Shown here in pieces: positions 51,753 to 59,311 of a stretch of 64,000 nt of DNA. Within the stretch, counting starts at the first letter, position 1, and each line of letters starts with the position of its first letter. Origin of the DNA: Nonomuraea sp. MG754425 (GTDB taxonomy: Bacteria; Actinomycetota; Actinomycetes; Streptosporangiales; Streptosporangiaceae); assembly GCF_021699195.1 (NCBI RefSeq), contig NZ_SSXE01000017.1, positions 62,001 to 126,000 of the forward strand, written 5' to 3'. Under the pieces are notes generated by a model, which did no database searches, was not told the origin of the DNA, and worked only from the letters and a program-made list of their open reading frames with translations. The translations under genes and the position numbers were made by a program.

Positions 51753-52454
51753 TCAGTAGCCGACGGTGAAGCGTCGCTGGACGAAGCGGGGCAGTTCGGC
51801 CTCGTCGACGAGGGCGACGGCGGCGTCCTCGGAGGAGATGCGGCTGCGTCCGTCGGCGTCGAGCATCGCCTGGTCGCCGCCGATCCGGAAGCGGCCGGTG
51901 CGCTCTCCCGGAGCGATCTCCTCGGCCGGGCTGAAGTAGGTCCAGAGCCGGTTGGACGTGCGCAGGACGTTCAGGGCGTCCCGGTGCCCGCGCACGGCGG
52001 CGGCGTACCCTCTCGGCAGCCCTAGTTCGTCGAGGCTCGCGTGCAGCAGTTCGTCGGAGTCCGCTCGTACGAGGCCGGGTTCGAGTTCCAGGCTGCCGGC
52101 GCCGCCGATCACGATCAGCCGGGTCCGGGGATGGCTCTCCAGGGCCTTGAGCAGCGCTCGGGCGGCGGTGACGTAGACCGTGGGGTCGGCGATCGAGCGT
52201 GACACGGTGTCGTCGAAGTCGTGGGCGGCGTTGCCGGGCTGGTATCCGCTGATCAGGACGTCCAGGCCGGGCAGGACGGCGGCGATGCCGGCGGCGTCGA
52301 GGACGTCGAGGCTCTTCCAGGTGATGTTCTCGCGATCGTCGCTGATCCGGCCGGCGTCGCGGGTGAACGCCGTGACGTGATGCCCGCGCTGGAGGGCTTC
52401 GGTGACGACGCGGCTTCCGATGCCGCCGGTGGCTCCGATGATGCCGATGTGCAT
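51753..52454 (-). CDS. NAD(P)-binding atypical SDR (NmrA-like)
   Basis: A 233-residue Rossmann protein with the motif IIGATGGIGSRVV at residues 4-16, then GHHVTAFTRDAGR and RLIVIGGAGSL. Close in type to YwnB/BlvrB-like reductases. The ATG at 52454 has AAGGGGACC upstream. It is divergent from a TetR regulator across a 91-bp gap with two TATACGGC repeats, so the pair is probably an autoregulated stress module. Confidence 0.87.
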   Translation of the reverse strand: MHIGIIGATGGIGSRVVTEALQRGHHVTAFTRDAGRISDDRENITWKSLDVLDAAGIAAVLPGLDVLISGYQPGNAAHDFDDTVSRSIADPTVYVTAARALLKALESHPRTRLIVIGGAGSLELEPGLVRADSDELLHASLDELGLPRGYAAAVRGHRDALNVLRTSNRLWTYFSPAEEIAPGERTGRFRIGGDQAMLDADGRSRISSEDAAVALVDEAELPRFVQRRFTVGY

Positions 52455-52495
52455 GGGGGTCCCCTTGTGATCCGGTTTGAGTGGCGTGAGGAGAC

Positions 52496-52521
52496 TATAC
52501 GGCGTGAAGTTTTTATACGGC
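52496..52521. promoter_or_regulatory. TATACGGC direct repeats in the TetR divergent promoter
   Basis: TATACGGC occurs at 52496-52503 and 52514-52521, 18 bp apart, in the gap between the NmrA-like gene and the TetR gene. Probable TetR-family operator that also covers the promoter elements of both genes. Confidence 0.5.
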
Positions 52522-52545
52522 AACCAAGCAAGGTGACGCTGTAGA

Positions 52546-53259
52546 GTGTCGGCTGTGGGAAGCACGCAAGGACGCCGCGAACGCCTGCGCGCCGAGACGA
52601 CGGCGGAGATCAAGCAGGTCGCGCTCAAACTGATGGCCACCGGCGGCCCCGACGCGATCACCCTGCGGGCCATCGCCCGTGAGATGGGCATGACCGCCAA
52701 CGCGATCTACGGCTATTTCGCCACCCGCGACGAGCTGGTCACCACGCTGATCAACGAGGTGTACACCGCGCTGGCCGACGCCGTGGACGCCGCCTGGGCC
52801 GAGTCGTCGGCCGCCGGTCCGGCCGACCGGATCCGGACGTGGGCACGAGCCTTCCGAGTCTGGGCCCTGGCCAACCCCGAGGGATTCCGCCTCATCTACG
52901 GCGACCCCGTGCCCGGTTACCAGGCCCCCGAGGGCGGCCCCGCGCCGGATGCCGCGTACCGGGTGTGCACGGGCATCGCCGCCCTGGCCGACACCGCCTG
53001 GCCGCACGTCGGGCACTCGCACGCCGCCAGCGACTTCCAGTGGTCCGACTTCGACGACGGGCTGCTCGGCAAGGTCCGTCCGGCCTTCCCCGGCCTGCCG
53101 CCGGCCGGGCTGGCGCTCGCGCTGCGCATCTGGGCCCGTCTGCACGGGCTGGTGTCCTTGGAGATCTACGGGCACCTGCGCGGCCAGACGGTCTCCCCCG
53201 ACAAGCTCTTCGAGGAGGAACTCGTCCAGCTCGTCCGGTCGCTGGGCATCCGCACCTAG
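52546..53259 (+). CDS. TetR family transcriptional regulator
   Basis: A 237-residue regulator. The N-terminal HTH contains ITLRAIAREMGMTANAIYGYFATRDELV, and the ligand domain is of the TetR_C_13/WHG type (RTWARAFRVWALANPEGFRLIYGDP). The GTG at 52546 is used; a GTG at 52555 is an equally likely leaderless start because TAGAGT at 52542 could be the -10. Divergent from the NmrA-like gene. Confidence 0.9.
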   Translation: MSAVGSTQGRRERLRAETTAEIKQVALKLMATGGPDAITLRAIAREMGMTANAIYGYFATRDELVTTLINEVYTALADAVDAAWAESSAAGPADRIRTWARAFRVWALANPEGFRLIYGDPVPGYQAPEGGPAPDAAYRVCTGIAALADTAWPHVGHSHAASDFQWSDFDDGLLGKVRPAFPGLPPAGLALALRIWARLHGLVSLEIYGHLRGQTVSPDKLFEEELVQLVRSLGIRT

Positions 53260-53268
53260 CTATTCAGT

Positions 53269-53328
53269 GTTGCTGGATACCGGTAGTCGGTGTTACTTTG
53301 TACCGGTAGTCAGCGTCACCGACTAGCT
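53269..53328 (+). promoter_or_regulatory. PadR-type operator/promoter, copy 2
   Basis: This block shares 55 of 60 positions with the block at 886-945. It has TACCGGTAGTC at 53278 and 53301 and the inverted pair TAGTCGGTG (53284)/CACCGACTA (53317). A TTGCTG -35 and TACTTT -10 fit inside. It ends 12 bp before the PadR start, so PadR would repress itself here. Confidence 0.75.
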
Positions 53329-53340
53329 GGAGGAGGTTCC

Positions 53341-53676
53341 GTGGGCAAGCAGTTGACGGAGATGCTCAAGGGGACGCTGGAGGGCATCGTCCTGGCGATC
53401 CTGTCCGGCCGGTCCGCGTACGGCTACGAGATCACGGCGTGGCTGCGGCGCCAGGGCTTCTCCGAGATCGCCGAAGGCACCGTCTACGCCCTGCTCGTCA
53501 GGATCGAGCAGCGCGGCCTGGTCGACGTGGAGAAGGTCCCGTCGGAGAAGGGGCCGCCACGCAAGGTGTTCTCCCTCAACGCGCAGGGCCGCGCGCACCT
53601 CGAGGAGTTCTGGCGGACCTGGGGCTTCCTCGCCAAACGAATCGAACGACTCCGAGAAGCCGGCAAGACCGGCTGA
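53341..53676 (+). CDS. PadR family transcriptional regulator
   Basis: A 111-residue PadR-s1 protein: MLKGTLEGIVLAILSGRSAYGYEITAW start, recognition region EGTVYALLVRIEQRGLV, wing SEKGPPRKVFSLNAQGR and a short C-terminal helix. The GTG at 53341 has GGAGGAGG 4-11 bases upstream. In other genomes such a gene lies directly before DUF1048 and DrrAB-type genes. Here it stands alone, but its operator is duplicated in front of the DUF1048-ABC operon at 447-945. It most likely controls that exporter. Confidence 0.9.
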   Translation: MGKQLTEMLKGTLEGIVLAILSGRSAYGYEITAWLRRQGFSEIAEGTVYALLVRIEQRGLVDVEKVPSEKGPPRKVFSLNAQGRAHLEEFWRTWGFLAKRIERLREAGKTG

Positions 53677-53681
53677 GCACC

Positions 53682-54650
53682 TCAGGCGATCGACGACCGC
53701 TGTCCGGTTCGGACGAGACGTTCGCCGAGGTCGTGGACGTACCGGTGGAACTCGGGCGGCTGCAGCACGTCGAACTCCGCGTGCGCGGCGATCAGGATGA
53801 ACGCCGGCCAGTCGAAGTCGTCCGCCCGCACCTGCAGCAGGCACGAGCCGTCGCCCTCCGGCTCCACCCGCCCTCCCGCGACCGCCGTGATCGCCTGGAC
53901 GGCGTCGATCGGGGCGTGCACGCGTACGGTGATGTCCCACCGGGCCGGACGGGAGCCGAGGCGCTGCTCGACGAAGGCCGCGGCGTCGGGGGCCGGGAGG
54001 CTGCGCCGGCGGAAGCGCGCGCCGGTGGCGGCGGCGTCGGTGAGCCGGTCGAGCCGGAAGACCCGCCAGTCGGCCCGGTCGAGGTCCCATCCGACCAGGT
54101 ACCAGCGCCGTCGCCGGGCGACGAGCCGATGCGGCTCGACCAGCCGCGCGGCCGGTTCGCCCGATGGGGCCGTGTAGGTGAAGGCGAGCCGCTCGTCGTC
54201 GCGGCACGCCTGGGCGATGACGGTCAGGGTGGTCGCGTCGACCCGGGGACCGTCCAGGGGCGAGGAGATCGTGGCGGTACGCAGCGCTTCGACCCGGCGG
54301 CGCAGGCGGGACGGCATCACCTGGACCACCTTGGCCAGGGCGCGCAGCGCGCTCTCCTCGACCCCCTCGACGGTGCCGCCCGCCCCGGTGCGCAGCCCGA
54401 CCGCGATGGCCACGGCCTCGTCGTCGTCGAGCAGCAGCGGAGGCATGGCCGTACCGGATCGGAGCTGGTAGCCGCCGGACGTGCCGCGCCCGGAGTGGAC
54501 CGGGTAGCCCAGCTCGCGCAGCCGGTCGATGTCGCGGCGCAGGGTGCGCTCGCTCACCTCGAGCCGGCCGGCGAGTTCGGCGCCCGGCCAGTGGCGGTGG
54601 GTCTGCAACAGGGACAGCAGGCGCAGGGTGCGCGCGCTCGTGTTCGCCAT
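53682..54650 (-). CDS. YafY-type WYL-domain transcriptional regulator
   Basis: A 322-residue protein. The HTH_11 domain (LAGRLEVSERTLRRDIDRLRELG) is followed by a WYL domain (LVEPHRLVARRRRWYLVGWDLDRADWRVFRLDRL) and a WCX extension. WYL regulators sense nucleotides or DNA ends, or act as metabolite-gated repressors. It is divergent from an NmrA-like gene. A 9-bp-arm dyad lies between them. The stop is 6 bp from the convergent PadR stop. Confidence 0.92.
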   Translation of the reverse strand: MANTSARTLRLLSLLQTHRHWPGAELAGRLEVSERTLRRDIDRLRELGYPVHSGRGTSGGYQLRSGTAMPPLLLDDDEAVAIAVGLRTGAGGTVEGVEESALRALAKVVQVMPSRLRRRVEALRTATISSPLDGPRVDATTLTVIAQACRDDERLAFTYTAPSGEPAARLVEPHRLVARRRRWYLVGWDLDRADWRVFRLDRLTDAAATGARFRRRSLPAPDAAAFVEQRLGSRPARWDITVRVHAPIDAVQAITAVAGGRVEPEGDGSCLLQVRADDFDWPAFILIAAHAEFDVLQPPEFHRYVHDLGERLVRTGQRSSIA

Positions 54651-54666
54651 GACTCCAGCCTCCCGT

Positions 54667-54695
54667 CCGTTCCGGCCAGAAAGTGACCGGAACGG
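54667..54695. promoter_or_regulatory. CCGTTCCGG-N11-CCGGAACGG dyad
   Basis: Perfect 9-bp inverted arms (54667-54675 and 54687-54695) with an 11-bp spacer, in the 91-bp gap between the divergent WYL regulator and NmrA-like genes. Probable WYL operator. Confidence 0.6.
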
Positions 54696-54741
54696 AGCCT
54701 AGCGTCTGCCCCGTGGGACGGAACCGGCGAAAGGCACACTC

Positions 54742-55602
54742 ATGAAGATCCTGGTGACCGGCGCGACGGGGTTCGTCGGCCGCGACGTGGTGGCGCGGCT
54801 CGTCCGGGCGGGGGTGCGGGTGCGGGCGCTGACCAGGAACCCGGCGACCGCCGCCCTGCCGGCGCAGGTGGAGGTGGTGCGGGGCGACCTGACCAGGCCG
54901 GAGAGCATGGCGGCGGCGCTCGACGGGATCGACCGGCTGTACCTGTTCCCGGTGGAGGAGACGGCTCGCGAGATCGTGGCGCTGGCCGAGCGGGCCGGGG
55001 TGCGGCGGGTGGTGGACCTGTCGGCGGCCTCGGTGACGGCGGGCCTGCACGTCAGCCGGGTGGAGCAGGCGGTCGAGGCGTCGGGGATGGAGTGGACGCA
55101 CGTCCGGCCGTGCGGGTTCATGGCGAACCTGCTGCAGATCTGGGCGCCGTCCGTCCGCGCCGAGCGGGTGGTGCGCTACCCCTTCGCCGACGAGCCGATG
55201 AACCTCGTGCACGAGGCGGACATCGCCGCCGTCGCGGTGGCCGCGCTGCTGGCGGACGGTCACCACGGGCGGGCGTACACGGTGACCGGCCCTGGCCTGG
55301 TGACGGTCCGCGAGCAGGTCGCGGCCATCGGCGCGGCGCTGGGCGAGCAGGTGCGCTACGAGGAGGTCACCCGGGAACGGGCCCGGGAGCTGATGAGGGC
55401 GCAGGGCGGGTTCGCCGCCGAGTCGGCCGACCTCATGCTCGGCTTCGTCGAGTACGACGGCCGCAGGCCCGAACAGGACGGCTACGCCGAGCAGGACTGG
55501 TCGGCGCTGATGCGCGTCTGGCCGGACACGGAGCAGGTCACCGGCCGCCCGCCGCGCACCTACGCCCAGTGGGCCCGCGACCACGTGGCCGACTTCCGCT
55601 GA
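54742..55602 (+). CDS. NmrA-family NAD(P)-binding protein
   Basis: A 286-residue atypical SDR. ILVTGATGFVGRDVV is at residues 3-17, then VRALTRNPATAALP, VEVVRGDLT and WTHVRPCGFMANLL. This subgroup is similar to quinone oxidoreductase QorB and NmrA-like sensors. Probably under control of the divergent WYL regulator. It is the third NmrA-like gene in the window that faces its own regulator (the others are at 21247 and 51753). Confidence 0.88.
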   Translation: MKILVTGATGFVGRDVVARLVRAGVRVRALTRNPATAALPAQVEVVRGDLTRPESMAAALDGIDRLYLFPVEETAREIVALAERAGVRRVVDLSAASVTAGLHVSRVEQAVEASGMEWTHVRPCGFMANLLQIWAPSVRAERVVRYPFADEPMNLVHEADIAAVAVAALLADGHHGRAYTVTGPGLVTVREQVAAIGAALGEQVRYEEVTRERARELMRAQGGFAAESADLMLGFVEYDGRRPEQDGYAEQDWSALMRVWPDTEQVTGRPPRTYAQWARDHVADFR

Positions 55603-55630
55603 CCACGCTCCCCCGCGTCCGCCCCGGAAC

Positions 55631-56113
55631 TCAGCCCGCCGACGAGCGGCGCCGGGCAGGGGGACGTCCGGGCTGGAGCCGTACCGGCCCGGGACCGTGG
55701 TCGCGCAGGGCGTCGTCGGGGTTGAGGAGCAGGCACGCCTTCATCGACAGGCAGCCGCAGCCGATGCAGCCGGTGAGCTCGTGTTCGAGGGTCTCGATGG
55801 CACGGCGGCGTTCCTCCAGCCGCCGCTTCCAGACGCGGGAGACCCGCTGCCAGTCCGCGTGGGTGGGGGCGTGGTCGGCGGGGAGGGTGGCGAAGACCTC
55901 GGCGACGTCCGACAGCGGGATGTGCAGGCGTTTGGCCACGATGATCAGGGAGATCCGGCGGAGCATGTGCCGGGAGAAGACCCGCTGGTTGCCGCTGTCG
56001 CGTTCGCTGAAGATCAGGCCCTTGCGTTCGTAGAAGTGCAGGGCGGAGGCGGGCACGCCGGTCCGGCGGACGATCTCACCGATCGTGAGGTGATCCTCTG
56101 GGCTGACCCGCAC
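55631..56113 (-). CDS. soxR: Redox-sensing MerR-family regulator SoxR
   Basis: A 160-residue MerR protein. The HTH begins LTIGEIVRRTGVPASALHFYERKGL, and the C-terminal iron-sulfur motif is C116-x2-C119-x-C121-x5-C127, the exact SoxR spacing for a [2Fe-2S] cluster. SoxR activates genes when the cluster is oxidised by redox-cycling compounds. In actinomycetes these are often the cell's own quinones or phenazines. It lies 25 bp downstream of the MFS pump, in one operon with it, behind the SoxR box at 57673. Confidence 0.93.
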   Translation of the reverse strand: MRVSPEDHLTIGEIVRRTGVPASALHFYERKGLIFSERDSGNQRVFSRHMLRRISLIIVAKRLHIPLSDVAEVFATLPADHAPTHADWQRVSRVWKRRLEERRRAIETLEHELTGCIGCGCLSMKACLLLNPDDALRDHGPGPVRLQPGRPPARRRSSAG

Positions 56114-56138
56114 GACGTCTCTCCTCGCTGTGATGGAG

Positions 56139-57626
56139 TCAGGCGCTGCGGCGGGACGTCGCGCGGCCGTGGATCAGGACTGCCACGACGATCGACAGCA
56201 CCAGGCAGAGCAGCCCGACGCCGAGCTGGGTCAGGTGCCAGGACCAGGTGAAGGCATCCAGTTCGGCGGCCTCGGCTCCGGTGGTGAGACGTCCGGCGCC
56301 GACCTCGGCGGCACGGGCCGGGTCGCCGAGCCTGGCCGCGAGGAGGCCGATGAGGGAGGCGCTGAACGCGGCGATCACGAGCGCCTCGGCCGCCCCGCGC
56401 AGGGTGTTGAGGAATCCGGCCGCCATGCCCACGGCGTCGGCCGGGACCAGGGCCATGGCCTGGCCGTCGGTGATGCCGAAGGACGCCCCCATGCCGACGC
56501 CGATCAGCACCAGCGGCGCGGCGACGGCCACGATCGTGTCGTCGGCGTTCAGCGCCGTCAGCCACAGGTTCCCGGCCACGACCAGGAGCAGCGCGATCAT
56601 GATCAGCAGGCGTGCCGGAACGCCCCTGTTGACCAGCGCCACGGCGGCCATGGGCACGATCAGCACGGGTGCGGTCAGCAGGAGCATCGCCGTCCCCGCG
56701 ACCGCCGGGGAGAGTCCGGCCGCCGCCTGAAGGTAGGTGGGCAGGAAGACCAGGACGCCGAGAAAGCCGATCGAGGTGGTCAGGGTCGCGAGGCTCCAGC
56801 CCATGAAGGCGCGGTTGGCGACCAGCGACGGGGCCAGGACCGGAGCGGCGCCACGTCGCTGGACGACGCCGAAGGCCACCAGCGCGACCAGCCCGGCGAC
56901 GCCCATGACCAGGATGCCCGGATGGGTCCAGCCGAGCGCGGGCGCCTCCAGGAGTGCGGACATCAGCAGGGTCAGCGCGGCCACGAAGAGCGCGCTGCCC
57001 GCCCAGTCGGCCCGCCCGGCCTCGGCCGCGCGGGACTCGCGGGCCCGGGTCGCGCCCAGGGCGACCAGCAGGCCGATGACGGTGAAGACCGCGAAGCCGC
57101 CCCGCCATCCGGTGGCGGCGATCAGCAGGCCCGACAGGGTGGGGCCGACGGCGATGCCGACCCCGGCCATGGTCCCCATCAGGGCGAAGGCGCGGTTGCG
57201 GGCCGCGCCGTCGTAGTTCGAGGCGAGGATGGCGCCACCGGCGGCCATGATCCCGGCGCTGCCCGCGCCGGAGACGACGCGGGCGACGTCGGTGACGACG
57301 ATCGACGGGCTCAGCGCCGTCGCGAGGAATCCGGCCGAGAAGACCAGCGCCGCGACGATGAACACCCGGCGGCGGCCGATCCGGTCGGCGGCCGACCCCG
57401 CGACGAGCGTCAGCGCCGCGAAGGCCAGGTTGTACCCCGCGACGACCCAGTTCAGCGGCGACCCGGAGGCGTCGAGATCACGGCCGATGCTCGGCAGCGC
57501 CACGGCGGTCCCCGAGATGGACATCGCCACCACGACGACGGCGGCCAGGACCACCGGCAGCGTCAACCGGGAGGGCCGATCCAGCGCGGCCGGATGCGGG
57601 GACGGATCTGTGGAGGTGGTGTCCAT
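56139..57626 (-). CDS. MFS drug exporter (DHA2/EmrB-QacA type)
   Basis: A 495-residue protein with about 14 membrane helices. Motif A GSAADRIGRRRVFIVAALVF and motif C GTMAGVGIAVGPTLSGLL define a drug/H+ antiporter. A SoxR box lies 47 bp upstream of the start, so expression should rise on exposure to redox-active compounds. Operon with soxR; a flavin monooxygenase gene lies just upstream. A role in exporting a redox-active metabolite or toxin is likely. Confidence 0.92.
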   Translation of the reverse strand: MDTTSTDPSPHPAALDRPSRLTLPVVLAAVVVVAMSISGTAVALPSIGRDLDASGSPLNWVVAGYNLAFAALTLVAGSAADRIGRRRVFIVAALVFSAGFLATALSPSIVVTDVARVVSGAGSAGIMAAGGAILASNYDGAARNRAFALMGTMAGVGIAVGPTLSGLLIAATGWRGGFAVFTVIGLLVALGATRARESRAAEAGRADWAGSALFVAALTLLMSALLEAPALGWTHPGILVMGVAGLVALVAFGVVQRRGAAPVLAPSLVANRAFMGWSLATLTTSIGFLGVLVFLPTYLQAAAGLSPAVAGTAMLLLTAPVLIVPMAAVALVNRGVPARLLIMIALLLVVAGNLWLTALNADDTIVAVAAPLVLIGVGMGASFGITDGQAMALVPADAVGMAAGFLNTLRGAAEALVIAAFSASLIGLLAARLGDPARAAEVGAGRLTTGAEAAELDAFTWSWHLTQLGVGLLCLVLSIVVAVLIHGRATSRRSA

Positions 57627-57672
57627 GCTGTTCGCCTTCTCTGGTCCTGGGGCCGACGGGAACAGCGCACCA

Positions 57673-57690
57673 CCTCAACCGAAGTTGAGG
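57673..57690. promoter_or_regulatory. SoxR box
   Basis: CCTCAACCGAAGTTGAGG fits the SoxR consensus CCTCAA-N6-TTGAGG exactly, with 7-bp perfect arms. It is placed upstream of the MFS-soxR operon, and soxR itself is two genes away. It also lies just 14 bp beyond the monooxygenase stop. Confidence 0.9.
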
Positions 57691-57703
57691 TCAAATCCGC
57701 AGG

Positions 57704-59281
57704 TCAGACAGGTGCCGAACCGTCCCGGGCGGGTTCGACGGCGCCGAACCACCGCCGCAGGGCCGTCCGGAGGGTTTCGATCTCCTTGGGATCGGGCCGG
57801 GGCGATGCGGACGCCCAGGCCACGTAGCCGTCCGGGCGAATGAGCAGGGCGGTGGGCGCGGAGGGCTGGGAGCGCGCCGTGACGACGTCGACCTGGTCGT
57901 GCCGCAGGGCAGGCGTCGCCGCCAGTACTGCTTCCTCGGTCAGGTCGAGCAGCAGCGGGCGTGCGGTTCTGGTCAGCTCGGCCAGCCGGACCGGTCCGGC
58001 CGGGGTGCCCAGGTCCAGGTCCGGGGCGAAGCGGCCGGTCAGCGGGTGCGCCTCGGGTTCGCCCATGTCGTAGCGGACGTCGGCGCCCGCGGTGAGTTCG
58101 GCCAGGCGATGCACGGTGCTTCGGTCGCGGAGCAGTTCGGTGAACACCTCGCGCAGTCCGGTGACGTCGCTGCCGGGGGCGATCAGGGCCGCCTGCGCCT
58201 GCGCGTTCAGCACCATGCGCAGGGCCGCCGACCGCCGCTCCGTCTCGTAGCTGTCCAGCAGCCCGGACGGGGCGCCGCCGCGGATCTCGGCGGCGAGTTT
58301 CCAGCCGAGATTGACCGCGTCCTGCAGGCCGAGGTTGAGCCCTGGGCCGCCTCCCGTGGCGGCGTACACGTGCGCGGCGTCACCGATCAGGAACACCCGG
58401 CCGTCGGCGAACCGGTCGGCGACCCGGGTGTTGCCGCCGGACAGCCGGCGCAGCGCGTGCGGCCCGGCGCCGCTGGGCGGATCGAGCGGCACGTCGACGC
58501 CGAGCACCCGGCGGACGCTTCCCCGCAACTCCTCCAGGCTCATCGGGGCGTCGGTCGCGGGTTGGTCCCACTCTGTGGTGCTGACCAGCGGCGGGTGGCC
58601 AGGCATCGGTGCGTAGGAGAACCCTCCGCGCTCGGTGCGGTGGGGCATGAACGGCATGACGGTGCCGTAGCCGGGCAGGTTCAGCGCACCGGTCGACGGA
58701 TCGACCCAGTCGGCCGGGACCGTCGCATGCGCTGAGCGCACCGTCATCCGGTCGTAGGTGATGCCGGGGAACCCGATGCCGGAGAGTTTGCGCGTGGTGC
58801 TGTGGGCTCCATCCGCGCCGACAAGGTGGCGGGCCCGCAGGTGGTACGCCCCATCCGGGCTCGCGACCTCGACGGTGACGGCGTCGTCGTCCTGTGCCAG
58901 GCCGACGACCTCATGTCCCCGCCGGATCTCCACGCCCAGTTCGACGGCGCGCTCCTGCAGAACCTGCTCGATGCGTCGCTGCGGCACCGGCAGGGCATGG
59001 ACGGGGCTGTCCTCCAGCAGGCTCAGGTCCAGGCCCATCGCGCCGAACATGAAGTACGTGGAGTTCGGCCGCGGCGGTTCCGGGCTACCACTGAGACGTT
59101 CGTGCAGCCCCCGCTGGTCGAGCATTTTCACGACCTGGCCCAGCAGTCCGTTCGCCTTCGGTTCTGTGCTGGGCTCGACCAGCCGTTCCAGTACGACCGG
59201 CCGGACCCCTGCCAGGCTCAGTTCGCAGGCCAGCATCAGCCCGTTCGGGCCGCCGCCGGCGATGACGACATCGGTGATCAC
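57704..59281 (-). CDS. FAD-dependent aromatic monooxygenase
   Basis: A 525-residue class A flavoprotein hydroxylase. The dinucleotide motif is VVIAGGGPNGLMLACEL, the DG motif is HLVGADGAHSTTRKL, and the GD motif is RVFLIGDAAHVYAATGGGPGLNLGLQDAVNLGWKL in two stretches. A thioredoxin-like C-terminal domain of about 120 residues is present. The type matches polyketide, rifampicin or phenol hydroxylases. It is upstream of the SoxR-controlled pump in the same direction, so it may make or inactivate the redox-active compound. Confidence 0.92.
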   Translation of the reverse strand: MITDVVIAGGGPNGLMLACELSLAGVRPVVLERLVEPSTEPKANGLLGQVVKMLDQRGLHERLSGSPEPPRPNSTYFMFGAMGLDLSLLEDSPVHALPVPQRRIEQVLQERAVELGVEIRRGHEVVGLAQDDDAVTVEVASPDGAYHLRARHLVGADGAHSTTRKLSGIGFPGITYDRMTVRSAHATVPADWVDPSTGALNLPGYGTVMPFMPHRTERGGFSYAPMPGHPPLVSTTEWDQPATDAPMSLEELRGSVRRVLGVDVPLDPPSGAGPHALRRLSGGNTRVADRFADGRVFLIGDAAHVYAATGGGPGLNLGLQDAVNLGWKLAAEIRGGAPSGLLDSYETERRSAALRMVLNAQAQAALIAPGSDVTGLREVFTELLRDRSTVHRLAELTAGADVRYDMGEPEAHPLTGRFAPDLDLGTPAGPVRLAELTRTARPLLLDLTEEAVLAATPALRHDQVDVVTARSQPSAPTALLIRPDGYVAWASASPRPDPKEIETLRTALRRWFGAVEPARDGSAPV

Positions 59282-59311
59282 GTGTTCTCCTTGGTTCGGT
59301 ACTGACGTGGG

